From: Chloroflexota bacterium
GTDB lineage: Bacteria > Chloroflexota > Limnocylindria > Limnocylindrales > CSP1-4
Length of the DNA stretch: 11,214 bases
Assembly: GCA_030271555.1 (NCBI GenBank)
Contig: JARXKQ010000019.1
Location: 1 to 11,214 of the forward strand
Direction of reading: 5' to 3'
This document shows, one piece after another, positions 1 through 7,029 of the stretch. The notes beneath the pieces were generated by a model. It ran no database searches. It saw nothing but the letters and a program-made list of their open reading frames with translations, and was not told where the DNA came from. The position numbers and the translations under genes were made by a program. Position 1 is the first letter of the stretch. Each line of letters starts with the position of its first letter.

Positions 1-1226
1 GGGCGGCCGACTTCGGCGTCAAGGTGGACAACGTCAGCTTCGATTACGCGGTCGCGGCCAAGCGTCGCCAGTCTGTCGTCGATCGGCTGGCCAAGGGCTT
101 GGACGCCCTGGCGAAGAAGAACAAGGTCGAAGTGATCCGCGGCCGCGGAACGCTCAACGGCGGCAAGCGGGTCATCGTCAAGACGCTCGACGCGGACGGC
201 AAGCCGGACGGCGAGCGGCCACTCGACGCGACGGACGTCATTCTCGCCACCGGGTCGCGTGTCAAGTCGCTCCCCGGGCTCGAGCCGGACGGCAAGCTGA
301 TCATCACGTCTGACGAAGCGACCACCGGGAGCACGCTGCCCAAGAGCATCATCGTCGTAGGCGGTGGCGCGGTCGGCGTTGAGTTCGCCTCGTTCTACAA
401 GGACGCGGGCGTCGACGTGACGCTGCTCGAGTATCTGCCACGGCTCGTGCCGCTCGAGGATGGCGAGATCTCCAAGGAGTTGGAGCGGACCTTCCGGCGG
501 CGCGGCATCAACGTCATCACCAGCGCGCGCTTCGACACCGCGGCCGTAAAGAAGGACGCGAGCGGCGTGAGCGTGATGGTCGGCAAGGAAGGGGAGGAGC
601 CCAAGGAGTTCCGCGCCGAGCAGATGCTCGTCGCCACCGGCCGCGCCCCCAATTCGGACAACGTCGGGCTCGAGTCGACGCGCGCCAAGGTCGAGAAGGG
701 TTTCGTGCAGGTCGATGCGCGGATGCGTACCGCTGAGCCGCACCTCTATGCGATCGGCGACCTGATCGGCGGGCTGCTGCTGGCGCACGTCGCCGCGCAC
801 GAGGGCATCGCGGCGGTCCATGCGATCGCGGGCGCAGAGGCTGAGAAAGTCGACTACCTCACGATGCCGCGCGCGACCTACTCCCGGCCGCAGATCGCGT
901 CCATCGGCCGCTCGCAGGAGGAAGCTGAGGCCGCCGGACTGACCGTCAAGGTCGGCAAGATGCCCTTCCAGGCAGTCGGCAAGGCGCTCATCCGCGGTGA
1001 GCACGAGGGCTTCGTGAAGGTGGTGGCTGACGCCAAGACAGACGCGCTTCTGGGCGTCCACATGATCGGCGCCGGCGTGACCGACCTGATCGCTGAGGCT
1101 TCGGTGGCGATGTTGCTGGAAGCCACCGCCTGGGAAGTCGGTAACTCGGTCCACCCGCACCCCACCCTGTCGGAGGCGCTGGGCGAGGCGGCCCTCGCCG
1201 TCGACGGCAAGTCGATCAACTTCTAA
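1..1226 (+). CDS. lpd: dihydrolipoyl dehydrogenase (E3), 5'-truncated by window edge
   Basis: This is the E3 flavoprotein that reoxidises dihydrolipoyl-E2 with FAD and passes the electrons to NAD+. The frame is open from base 3, and the upstream codons read AADFGVKVDNVSFD, a normal internal E3 segment, so the GTG at 24 is not a start. The N-terminal FAD fold and the redox CxxxxC lie outside the window. Visible are the NAD-binding motif VVGGGAVGVEFA (about 350-385), the GRAPNSDNVGLE segment, the second FAD motif YAIGDLIGG (about 748-774), the dimer-interface start, and the catalytic HPHPTLSE with its His-Glu pair near 1155-1178. It ends in TAA 12 nt before the E1 alpha gene, so it should be co-transcribed with the E1 genes as their E3. 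The identity is firm. Whether this E3 also serves other lipoyl complexes cannot be told from the sequence. Confidence 0.95.
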   Translation, partial: AADFGVKVDNVSFDYAVAAKRRQSVVDRLAKGLDALAKKNKVEVIRGRGTLNGGKRVIVKTLDADGKPDGERPLDATDVILATGSRVKSLPGLEPDGKLIITSDEATTGSTLPKSIIVVGGGAVGVEFASFYKDAGVDVTLLEYLPRLVPLEDGEISKELERTFRRRGINVITSARFDTAAVKKDASGVSVMVGKEGEEPKEFRAEQMLVATGRAPNSDNVGLESTRAKVEKGFVQVDARMRTAEPHLYAIGDLIGGLLLAHVAAHEGIAAVHAIAGAEAEKVDYLTMPRATYSRPQIASIGRSQEEAEAAGLTVKVGKMPFQAVGKALIRGEHEGFVKVVADAKTDALLGVHMIGAGVTDLIAEASVAMLLEATAWEVGNSVHPHPTLSEALGEAALAVDGKSINF

Positions 1227-1238
1227 ACTCCGCGCCTG

Positions 1239-2378
1239 ATGGCAACGACTAAGCCCGCGCCCGCCGCAAAGTCAGAGACGCCGGCAGACCCAACGACGCT
1301 CGGCGCGGACGTGGGTCTGACCAAGGACGACCTGCTCGAAATGTACCGCCTGATGGCGGTGGCGCGCGCGGTCGACGAGCGGATGTGGATCCTCAACCGT
1401 GCGGACAAGATCCCGTTCGTCATCTCGGGCCAGGGCCACGAGGGCGCACAGGTTGGGTTGGCGTATGCCCTGAAGAAGGGCCACGACTGGATGGTCCCGT
1501 ACTACCGCAGCGTCGCGTCGCTGATCACCTTCGGCATGAGCCCGCGCGAGATCATGCTCGCGCAGTTCGCGCGCGGCGTTGATCCGTCCAGCGGCGGCCG
1601 CCAGATGCCGGGCCACTACGGCATCATCGAGCGCAACATCCTGTCGGTCTCGTCGCCGGTCGCCACGCAGCTGCTCCACGCCACGGGCATCGCCTGGGCG
1701 TCGAAGCTCAAGAAGACGGACGTCGTCACGATCACGTACATCGGCGAGGGCTCGTCCAACCAGGGCGACTTCCACGAGGGCCTCAACTTCGCCGGCGTCC
1801 ACAACCTGCCGGTCATTTACGTCGTCGAGAACAACGGGTACGCGATCTCTGTGCCCATGGCCCTGCAGTCCGCGGTCGCGGACATCGCCATCCGCGGCGC
1901 CGGCTACAACATGCCCGGCGTAATCATCGACGGCATCGACGTGTTGGCCTGCTACCGCGCCGGCCGCGAGGCGATCGACCGCGCACGCCGCGGCGAGGGG
2001 CCAACCCTTATCGAGGCGAAGGTCACCCGACTCACCGCCCACTCGTCGGACGACCAGCAGACCAAGTACCGGACCGCCGAGGACCTCGAATCAGGCAAGG
2101 ACCGCGATCCGCTGCCGGTCTTCCGTGATCAGCTCCGCGCCGCTGGCATGCTCGACGACGAGACGGAGGCGAACATGGTCGCCGAGGCGCGCAAGGTGGT
2201 CGAGGACGCGACCGATTGGGCCGAGGCACAGGCCGATCCTGATCCGGCCACTGCCCAGCGCCACGTCTACGCCGACCTGCCGCCCGCGCGCATGGACGAT
2301 CCACTGTGGACCGGCGTGCGGTTCATCGGCGACGGCGGGCCGTGGGGCGTGCTGCGTGATTCCGGCGGGGAGGGCTAG
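1239..2378 (+). CDS. bkdAA: branched-chain 2-oxoacid dehydrogenase E1 alpha subunit
   Basis: This is the ThDP-dependent decarboxylase alpha subunit (379 aa), which acts with E1 beta to decarboxylate 2-oxoacids and acylate lipoyl-E2. The thiamin diphosphate motif is GEG at residues 169-171, then 26 residues, then NN at 198-199, matching the family pattern GDGx(26)NN with Glu for Asp. As I recall it, Bacillus BkdAA also has GEGSSNQGDFHEG, so this is a family variant and not damage. GRQMPGHYG lies near residue 120. The HSSDDQQTKYR loop at 268-278 is typical of the branched-chain class rather than classical pyruvate dehydrogenase, and residues ISVP follow the NN motif as usual. The Ala/Pro-rich first 25 residues are variable. 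The ATG start lies 12 nt after lpd and no clear Shine-Dalgarno is seen. Pyruvate or acetoin as substrate cannot be fully excluded. Confidence 0.93.
   Translation: MATTKPAPAAKSETPADPTTLGADVGLTKDDLLEMYRLMAVARAVDERMWILNRADKIPFVISGQGHEGAQVGLAYALKKGHDWMVPYYRSVASLITFGMSPREIMLAQFARGVDPSSGGRQMPGHYGIIERNILSVSSPVATQLLHATGIAWASKLKKTDVVTITYIGEGSSNQGDFHEGLNFAGVHNLPVIYVVENNGYAISVPMALQSAVADIAIRGAGYNMPGVIIDGIDVLACYRAGREAIDRARRGEGPTLIEAKVTRLTAHSSDDQQTKYRTAEDLESGKDRDPLPVFRDQLRAAGMLDDETEANMVAEARKVVEDATDWAEAQADPDPATAQRHVYADLPPARMDDPLWTGVRFIGDGGPWGVLRDSGGEG
2367..2374 (+). promoter_or_regulatory. ribosome-binding site that fixes the E1 beta start
   Basis: GGGGAGGG lies inside the last codons of the E1 alpha gene. 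It is 7 nt before the GTG at 2382 and 16 nt before the ATG at 2391, so the GTG is the better start. The resulting N-terminus, MAVMTFIESV, also fits the BkdAB family. This is direct reading plus standard spacing rules. Confidence 0.6.
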
Positions 2379-2381
2379 GCC

Positions 2382-3365
2382 GTGGCAGTCATGACCTTCA
2401 TCGAGAGCGTGCGCACCACTTTGGCGCAGGAGATGCGCCGCGACGACTCGATCGTCGTGCTGGGCGAGGACGTCGGCAAGAAGGGCGGCGTCTTCCTTGC
2501 GACTGACGGGCTGTACGACGAGTTCGGCGGCGACCGCGTCCTGGACACACCGCTTTCGGAGTCAATGATTGTCGGCGTCTCGATTGGCGCTGCCGTTGCC
2601 GGCCTCCGACCTGTCCCGGAGATCCAGTTCGCCGATTTCATCTTCCCTGCGTTCAACCAGATCCTGTCGGAGGCGGCGCGGATGCGCTTCCGATCGAATG
2701 GCGCGTTCACCTGTCCCATCACGCTGCGTGCGCCCTACGGCGGCGGCGTTCATGGCGCGCTGTATCACTCGCAGAGCGTCGAAGCCTTCTTCGCCCACAT
2801 CCCCGGCTTGAAGGTCGTCATCCCGTCGACGCCGTACGACGCGCGCGGGCTGTTGCGCACTTCGATCCGCGACAACGACCCGGTGCTCTTCTTCGAACAC
2901 AAGAAGATGTACCGCTCCGTGCGCGGCGACGTGCCCGACGACGACTACACGATCCCCATCGGCCAGGCGAAGGTGACGCGCGAGGGGACCGACGTCACCC
3001 TCATCGCATACGGCCTCATGGCGCAGTACTCCCTGGAAGCCGCTGAGCTGCTCGCGTCCGACGGCGTGTCCGCCGAAGTGGTCGACGTCCGCACGCTCCG
3101 TCCGCTGGACGGCGAGACCCTGCTGGCCTCCGTCCGCAAGACGGGCAAAGCGGTGGTGGTCTACGAGGACAACCGGTTCGGCGGCTACGGCGCGGAGATC
3201 GCCGCGATCGTCGCCGAGGAAGCCTTCGAGTCCCTCGACGGACCCATCGTCCGCGTCACCGGCCCCGACGTCCCCGGCGTCCCCTACAACCACGTCCTCG
3301 AGGACTGGTTCATGCCCAACCCCGAGCGCATCGCCGAAGCCGCCCGGCGCCTCGCCGCCTACTAG
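2382..3365 (+). CDS. bkdAB: branched-chain 2-oxoacid dehydrogenase E1 beta subunit
   Basis: This is the beta partner of E1 (327 aa); together the subunits form the alpha2beta2 decarboxylase in the cytoplasm. It has an N-terminal transketolase-type pyrimidine-binding domain, including LGEDVGKKGGVF (about 27-38), DTPLSES and the conserved Glu80 in PEIQFADFIFPA, which should activate ThDP. The run RAPYGGGVHGALYHSQS follows. The C-terminal transketolase domain has VVDVRTLRPLD and GPDVPGVPYN. The length is normal for the family (about 325 aa). It starts with GTG, 3 nt after the E1 alpha stop, with a strong ribosome-binding site, which implies translational coupling and balanced subunit production. 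Overall it is closest to Bacillus BkdAB from memory. An acetoin or pyruvate E1 beta is the only serious alternative. Confidence 0.94.
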   Translation: MAVMTFIESVRTTLAQEMRRDDSIVVLGEDVGKKGGVFLATDGLYDEFGGDRVLDTPLSESMIVGVSIGAAVAGLRPVPEIQFADFIFPAFNQILSEAARMRFRSNGAFTCPITLRAPYGGGVHGALYHSQSVEAFFAHIPGLKVVIPSTPYDARGLLRTSIRDNDPVLFFEHKKMYRSVRGDVPDDDYTIPIGQAKVTREGTDVTLIAYGLMAQYSLEAAELLASDGVSAEVVDVRTLRPLDGETLLASVRKTGKAVVVYEDNRFGGYGAEIAAIVAEEAFESLDGPIVRVTGPDVPGVPYNHVLEDWFMPNPERIAEAARRLAAY

Positions 3366-3382
3366 CGCCCGGGCCACCGTCC

Positions 3383-3850
3383 GTGGTTGCCGTTGATCTC
3401 GTCCCAATGACCGATGCCGCATACATGGCGTGGCGCGACCGGAGCGTGCGCGAGTACGCGGCCGAGCACGTGAGATCCGGCGGCTGGACCGCGGAGGAGG
3501 CGCCCGCGAAGGCGGAGGCGCAGTTCGGGCAGATCCTGCCCGACGGTCTGGCAACGCCGGGCCAGTTCCTGTGGACGGTCCGCGACGCCGCTGGCACCGA
3601 TGCGGGCATCCTCTGGGTCGGCACCGAACGCCGGCCCGGCCACGCCTTCATCTACGACGTCGAGATCGCCCACGATCGGCGCGGCCAGGGCCTCGGCACG
3701 GCGGCGATGCGGGCCCTCGAAGAGTGGGCGCGCGCCAACGGCATCGACACTATCGGCCTGCACGTCTTCGGCCACAACACCGGCGCGTGGCAGCTGTACA
3801 AGCGCCTCGGCTGGGTCGAGACCAACGTGCAGATGGAAAAGCGCCTCTAG
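3383..3850 (+). CDS. GNAT-family N-acetyltransferase
   Basis: This is a 155-aa single-domain acetyl-CoA-dependent N-acetyltransferase with unknown acceptor. The acetyl-CoA pyrophosphate loop is RRGQGLGTAA at residues 99-108 (motif A, R/QxxGxG/A), after the beta-strand FIYDVEIAHD. Motif B, LHVFGHNTGAWQLYKRLGW, lies at 126-144 with the usual Asn (132) and Tyr (139). The GTG start is 17 nt after bkdAB, and an ATG at 3407 is an alternative; neither has a good ribosome-binding site. The tight spacing and shared strand make it the likely last gene of the bkd operon, ending before the hairpin at 3928-3955. Nothing in the sequence ties its substrate to branched-chain metabolism, and GNATs often sit next to unrelated genes. 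Confidence 0.88.
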   Translation: MVAVDLVPMTDAAYMAWRDRSVREYAAEHVRSGGWTAEEAPAKAEAQFGQILPDGLATPGQFLWTVRDAAGTDAGILWVGTERRPGHAFIYDVEIAHDRRGQGLGTAAMRALEEWARANGIDTIGLHVFGHNTGAWQLYKRLGWVETNVQMEKRL

Positions 3851-3927
3851 CCCGCCGCCGCCCCCCGCCCGCCACCTATCGTCACCAGCATTCATATCCA
3901 ACCCGCGAGCCCGTTCGCCCGTCACCC

Positions 3928-3955
3928 ATCGCCCCCCGCGATCGATGGGGGCGAT
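3928..3955. terminator. 9-bp GC-rich hairpin, likely bidirectional terminator
   Basis: ATCGCCCCC (3928-3936) and GGGGGCGAT (3947-3955) are perfect inverted repeats around a 10-nt loop that itself contains CGATCGAT. On the plus strand only a short T run (TTT, ending at 3957) follows, so this is not a textbook intrinsic terminator. It sits between the convergent ends of the GNAT gene and the broken HTH gene, where a shared terminator is expected. The rest of 3851-4062 holds no gene I can support. Confidence 0.55.
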
Positions 3956-4062
3956 TTCGGCTTCCGCACCCTGGTTCGACCGCCTGCCGCTCGGATACCA
4001 CTGCCGTGAGCGATACCTGACAGGAACCACAGCCCGCCCATCGCGCCAGCAGGCTGCTTGAT

Positions 4063-4631
4063 TCAGGTCCGGATCGCGACACCGCGCATGGGGAACGCCT
4101 TCTCGAACAGCGACTTGTGGGCCGCGACCTTGCGCCGCAGCGTGCTGTTCTCAGGCATGACCAACAACCAGGCGACCTGCCGCACCTGCCAGCCGTCTCG
4201 TCGAGCTTGCGCAGTGTCTGCTCGACGGCGGCCATGTCGGTCTTGATCTCCAAGACGAGCAGCGTCCCAGTCGCCGGCATGAAAGCCAACAGGTCGATCG
4301 AACCGCGTTCGCCGAATTCGTTGTAGGTGACCTCGATCCGGACCTCCCAGCCGGCCTCGCCGAGCAGCCTGGCGACCAGAGCCCCAAGCATGGCGTGGTC
4401 TGCATCGAGCAACCGGTCTAGCTCGCCTGCGCGCCAACGCACTTCGACCACCAGATGCGCGTCGAGCGCGGCCAGAATGCGGCGCAGGATCGGCACGGAC
4501 GGCAGGTGACCGCGCTCCGTCTCAGAGACGGTCGCCTGAGCGCAGGCCGCCCGTCGGGCAAGGTCGATCTGCCGCCAGCCCAGGCGGCGGCGCAGCGCCC
4601 GAACGATGCGGCCAACGCGCTGGTCGTCCAC
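4063..4631 (-). pseudogene. frameshifted HTH (XRE-like) protein with nuclease-like fold domain
   Basis: Read on the minus strand from a GTG at 4631, the protein begins MDDQRVGRIVRALRRRLGW. A helix-turn-helix follows with QIDLARRAACAQATVSETER, then IRIEVTYNEFGERGSIDLLA-like sequence (written here as EVTYNEFGERGSIDLLA) and LLVLEIKTDM. The E...D...ExK pattern resembles the PD-(D/E)xK-type fold seen in a family of HTH proteins of actinobacteria and Chloroflexota (recalled from memory, not searched). Near 4188-4200 the reading switches by -1 (or +2): family-like sequence WLLVMPENSTLRRKVAAHKS resumes in another frame and stops at 4063. As I recall them, intact relatives have a longer spacer at the junction and a longer C-terminus, so a small deletion plus truncation is likely. 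A sequencing error is the main alternative. If expressed, the protein would probably bind DNA near its own gene. Confidence 0.6.
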
Positions 4632-4632
4632 G

Positions 4633-4646
4633 CCCCAACTTTGGGG
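4633..4646. promoter_or_regulatory. palindrome upstream of the HTH gene, possible operator
   Basis: CCCCAA-CT-TTGGGG is a perfect 6-bp inverted repeat with a 2-nt spacer, immediately upstream of the GTG start of the minus-strand HTH gene. Next to it, the direct repeat CTTACC occurs at 4654-4659 and 4665-4670, 11 bp apart or about one helical turn. Such symmetry is typical of binding sites for XRE-like regulators, so autoregulation is possible. The function is inferred; only the symmetry is seen. Confidence 0.35.
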
Positions 4647-4665
4647 AGCGCCACTTACCTGGGGC

Positions 4666-4694
4666 TTACCAAGCGCCCACCTGCGTCTCACAAT
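4666..4694 (+). promoter_or_regulatory. candidate sigma-70-like promoter for the flavin oxidoreductase, leaderless
   Basis: TTACCA (4666-4671) and CACAAT (4689-4694) each match the -35/-10 consensus at 4 of 6 positions and are separated by exactly 17 nt. A start 7-8 nt downstream would place the transcript end at the ATG at 4702, giving a leaderless mRNA. That agrees with the absence of any Shine-Dalgarno before this gene. The -35 overlaps the second CTTACC repeat, so a repressor bound there would block it. Confidence 0.3.
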
Positions 4695-4701
4695 CACACC
4701 C

Positions 4702-5943
4702 ATGCGCGCTGTGGACGTCGTGGTGATCGGCGCCGGGCAGGCCGGCCTCGCCACCAGCTACTACCTCACGCAGCGCCAAATCGACCACGTCGTGCTCGAC
4801 CGCGCGGGGGTCGGCGCCGCGTGGCGCGACAGCCGCTGGGACTCGTTCGCGCTCAACGGCCCTAACTGGTCGTTTGACCTGCCCGGTTACAAGTACGACG
4901 GCCCCGACCAGGACGCCTTCATGCTGCGCGACGAGCTCGTTGCCGAATTCGAGAAATACGCCCACCTCATCGAGGCGCCCGTCGAGGCGCCCGTCGAGGT
5001 CGTCCGCGTGAGCAAAGCGATGGCCGCCACCACGTTCCACCTCGACACGACAACAGGCGCCATCGAAGCCAAAGCCGTCGTCGCGGCCACCGGCCCGTAC
5101 CAGCGCCGCAACCGCCCCGCCAACACCCTCGCGCCCAGCATCGTCCAGCTCAACAGCGACGAGTTCAAGAACGCCAGCCAGCTCCCGCCTGGTGGTGTGC
5201 TCGTTATCGGCAGCGGTCAGTCGGGCAATCAGATCGCCGAGGACCTCCTCGAGAACGGCCGCGAAACCTACTTTGCGACCGGCACCTGCACCTGGATTCC
5301 GCGCCGTTTGCGCGGCCACGACAACGTCTACTGGCGCGGCCGGCTGGGCATGTGGGATGACACAGTCGACACGCTCGGCCACGCCCTCCGACTCGCCTGT
5401 CCGCCAATTCAAACCGGGGTCGGCGGCGGCCGCGACCAGAATATGGCGATCACCCAGCAACGCGGCGCGATCCTTACTGGCCGTTATCTCGCCGGTGACG
5501 GCCACACGGTCCACTTCGCCGACGATCTGCAGCAGAATGCGATCGCCTCCGACACGAGCGCTTTCGCCCTTCGCGCCAGCGTTGACAAGTTTGTCGACGA
5601 CAACCGCCTGGACGCCACCGAAGCCCCGGAAGAACCACCGATCCGGCCTGTCGGTGATTTGGGCCCCGCACCTACCCAGCTCGACCTGAAAGCCAGGAAC
5701 ATCAATAGCGTCATCTGGGCGACCGGTTTCCGGCTCGACTTCGAGCGCTGGATCGACCTCCCGCTCAACACACGCGACGGGTACCCCGAACAGTCGTGGG
5801 GCGTCAGCCAGCATCCCGGCCTGTATTTCATGGGCCTGCAGCTGATGCACACGCGCAAGTCGGGTGTGATCTTCGGCGTCGGCGAGGACGCCGCCCACGT
5901 CGTCTCGAAGGTCGCGCTGCACCTCGGAGCCGACCAGGGGTGA
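4702..5943 (+). CDS. FAD/NAD(P)H-dependent oxidoreductase, CzcO (flavin monooxygenase-like) family
   Basis: This is a cytoplasmic two-dinucleotide-binding flavoprotein of 413 aa from the ATG at 4702. The FAD Rossmann motif is VVIGAGQAGLATSYYL (GxGxxG at residues 10-15) and the NAD(P)H motif is GSGQSGNQIAEDLL (170-175). ATG-type motifs occur at AATGPYQ (129-133) and WATGF (339-343). NGPNWSFDLPGY and a GPDQDAFM segment are family landmarks of the CzcO group (COG2072). At residue 151, the family's usual HSxxY reads NSDEF, so the His is replaced by Asn. A 12-bp tandem duplication at 4972-4995 encodes EAPVEAPVE. The substrate is unknown; relatives include N-hydroxylating and Baeyer-Villiger enzymes. 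Longer in-frame starts (4606) overlap the divergent gene and lack family sequence. It converges on the DUF3494 gene. Confidence 0.85.
   Translation: MRAVDVVVIGAGQAGLATSYYLTQRQIDHVVLDRAGVGAAWRDSRWDSFALNGPNWSFDLPGYKYDGPDQDAFMLRDELVAEFEKYAHLIEAPVEAPVEVVRVSKAMAATTFHLDTTTGAIEAKAVVAATGPYQRRNRPANTLAPSIVQLNSDEFKNASQLPPGGVLVIGSGQSGNQIAEDLLENGRETYFATGTCTWIPRRLRGHDNVYWRGRLGMWDDTVDTLGHALRLACPPIQTGVGGGRDQNMAITQQRGAILTGRYLAGDGHTVHFADDLQQNAIASDTSAFALRASVDKFVDDNRLDATEAPEEPPIRPVGDLGPAPTQLDLKARNINSVIWATGFRLDFERWIDLPLNTRDGYPEQSWGVSQHPGLYFMGLQLMHTRKSGVIFGVGEDAAHVVSKVALHLGADQG
4972..4995 (+). repeat. 12-bp tandem duplication inside the oxidoreductase gene
   Basis: GAGGCGCCCGTC occurs twice head to tail (4972-4983 and 4984-4995), giving a duplicated EAPV. 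It keeps the frame and lies in the loop between the N-terminal FAD part and the next strand. It looks like a slippage duplication. Confidence 0.8.
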
Positions 5944-5981
5944 CCGGCTAGAACGTTGGCTGTCGTGCTCGCCCGCAGGGA

Positions 5982-6005
5982 AGGCGGTCGTCGGGATGAC
6001 CGCCT
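5982..6005. terminator. hairpin between convergent genes, candidate bidirectional terminator
   Basis: AGGCGGTC (5982-5989) and GACCGCCT (5998-6005) form a perfect 8-bp stem with an 8-nt loop. It sits between the stop of the oxidoreductase (5943) and the stop of the minus-strand DUF3494 gene (6004-6006), overlapping the latter. There is no T tract on either side. The convergent position supports a terminator role. Confidence 0.5.
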
Positions 6006-7029
6006 ATGGAGCTTCGTATCCGTGCTGGTAGACACATGGCGCGAAATACCCCTTGACCGCTACCGCCGAGTCAAGCTTGACCCAGCTCCCGGTGTCAGGG
6101 TCCCAGTAACTGACCACCACTCTGCTGCCGGGCTTCGCCCAGTGCTCCCAGGTCCGGTATATCGAGCCGCCCGGCACCGAACGGGCGTCGACACGGATAC
6201 GCGCACCGTTGTTCCACTTCATTCGGAACAGGACCGGCACACTGCTGGCTGAGTTGTCGAAAATGCCGTAGTAGGCAGGATCGTTGCACGGACCGCCGAC
6301 ACCGCCGCCGGGGTTGCTGTTCGCGTCACAGGTGGCCTTCGTAATGACATTCGTGTCCAGAGTGACCGCGCCGTTGCGCGCCAGTGCGCGACCCTTGAGT
6401 GTCGCTCCGGTGGTCATGGTGATCGAGGTAAGGGCCATGATGTTGCCGATGAATGAGGTCGTGGTGCCGAGCGTCGCCGACGCGCCAACCTGCCAGAAGA
6501 CGTTGCATGGCCGGGCACCGTTGATGAGCCTCACGCTGCTCGACGAGGCCGTCGTCAGGGTGCTACCAATCTGGAAGATGAACCGGGCAGCGGAGACGCC
6601 CTGGGCGTTGAGCTTGAGAGTCCCGGTCAGGCCGGCGGAGCTGCTGAAGCAGTACACGCCGGCTGTGAGCGTCAGACCGCCGAGGTCCTGACCGGTCAGG
6701 TCGCTGTCGCAGGCTTGGCCCGCAACGTTGTTGTAGGCAGCCGTCAGGTCCGCCTGGGCCTGAGCGGCCGCTGCATCCGCCGCGTGAATGGTTCCGTTGA
6801 CGTTGCCCGGCGGAAAGCCGGTGACTGCACTACCAGGGCTGACACCCAGGTCGCCATTGACGACGCTGGGGCCGGTGTTGGTGACCGTCGAACCACCCAG
6901 GACGGCGAATGCATCTGCGGTGCCCAGGCCAACTGCTTGGGACGCGGCCACGTTGCCGGTGACGGCAAAGCCCAATAGTGCACTGAGGACCAAGGCGAGA
7001 GCTAAATTGCGTCTGATCACTGAACCCAC
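6004..7029 (-). CDS. secreted DUF3494 (ice-binding-like) protein with extra C-terminal domain
   Basis: This is a 341-aa predicted exported protein. Residues 1-29 form a signal peptide: a basic start (IRRN), a hydrophobic core, and cleavage near VAAS. Residues about 36-231 match the DUF3494 ice-binding fold, a discontinuous beta-solenoid, with LGTADAFAVLGGSTVTNTG, VNGDLGVSPGS, the LTAGVYCFSS turn, GSTLTT, PCNVFWQVG and IGNIMALTSITMTTGA. Many DUF3494 members bind ice, but others do not. A Gly-rich linker (240-246) leads to about 94 residues (248-341) I do not recognise. They are rich in Trp/Tyr and contain Cys248 and Cys332, which could pair outside the cell. The start is a GTG (7029), with another in-frame GTG three codons later; neither has a clear ribosome-binding site. 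It is divergent from bkdB and convergent with the oxidoreductase. Confidence 0.85.
   Translation of the reverse strand: MGSVIRRNLALALVLSALLGFAVTGNVAASQAVGLGTADAFAVLGGSTVTNTGPSVVNGDLGVSPGSAVTGFPPGNVNGTIHAADAAAAQAQADLTAAYNNVAGQACDSDLTGQDLGGLTLTAGVYCFSSSAGLTGTLKLNAQGVSAARFIFQIGSTLTTASSSSVRLINGARPCNVFWQVGASATLGTTTSFIGNIMALTSITMTTGATLKGRALARNGAVTLDTNVITKATCDANSNPGGGVGGPCNDPAYYGIFDNSASSVPVLFRMKWNNGARIRVDARSVPGGSIYRTWEHWAKPGSRVVVSYWDPDTGSWVKLDSAVAVKGYFAPCVYQHGYEAP

Noticed and set aside
24..26. GTG at 24 as the true start of lpd
   Set aside because: In-frame upstream codons encode normal internal E3 sequence and the N-terminal FAD and disulfide motifs would be missing; the gene is cut by the window edge.
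1743..1751. GEG instead of GDG in the ThDP motif as an inactivating change
   Set aside because: As recalled, Bacillus BkdAA has the same GEGSSNQGDFHEG, so it is a family variant.
1239..3365. Classical pyruvate dehydrogenase E1
   Set aside because: The HSSDD loop in alpha and the match of both subunits to BkdAA/BkdAB favour the branched-chain class, though substrate range is not proven.
2562..3554. 330-codon open frame on the minus strand opposite E1 beta and the GNAT
   Set aside because: It crosses two well-supported genes and has Arg/Val/Asp-rich composition typical of an antisense shadow.
3882..4190. Minus-strand continuation of the HTH frame beyond the frame switch
   Set aside because: The sequence turns into Cys/Arg/Ser-rich text with no family similarity, while the other frame keeps a plausible protein.
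4666..5922. 418-codon open frame on the minus strand opposite the oxidoreductase
   Set aside because: The plus-strand gene has full family motifs. The antisense frame shows no recognisable domain and is the usual shadow in GC-rich DNA.
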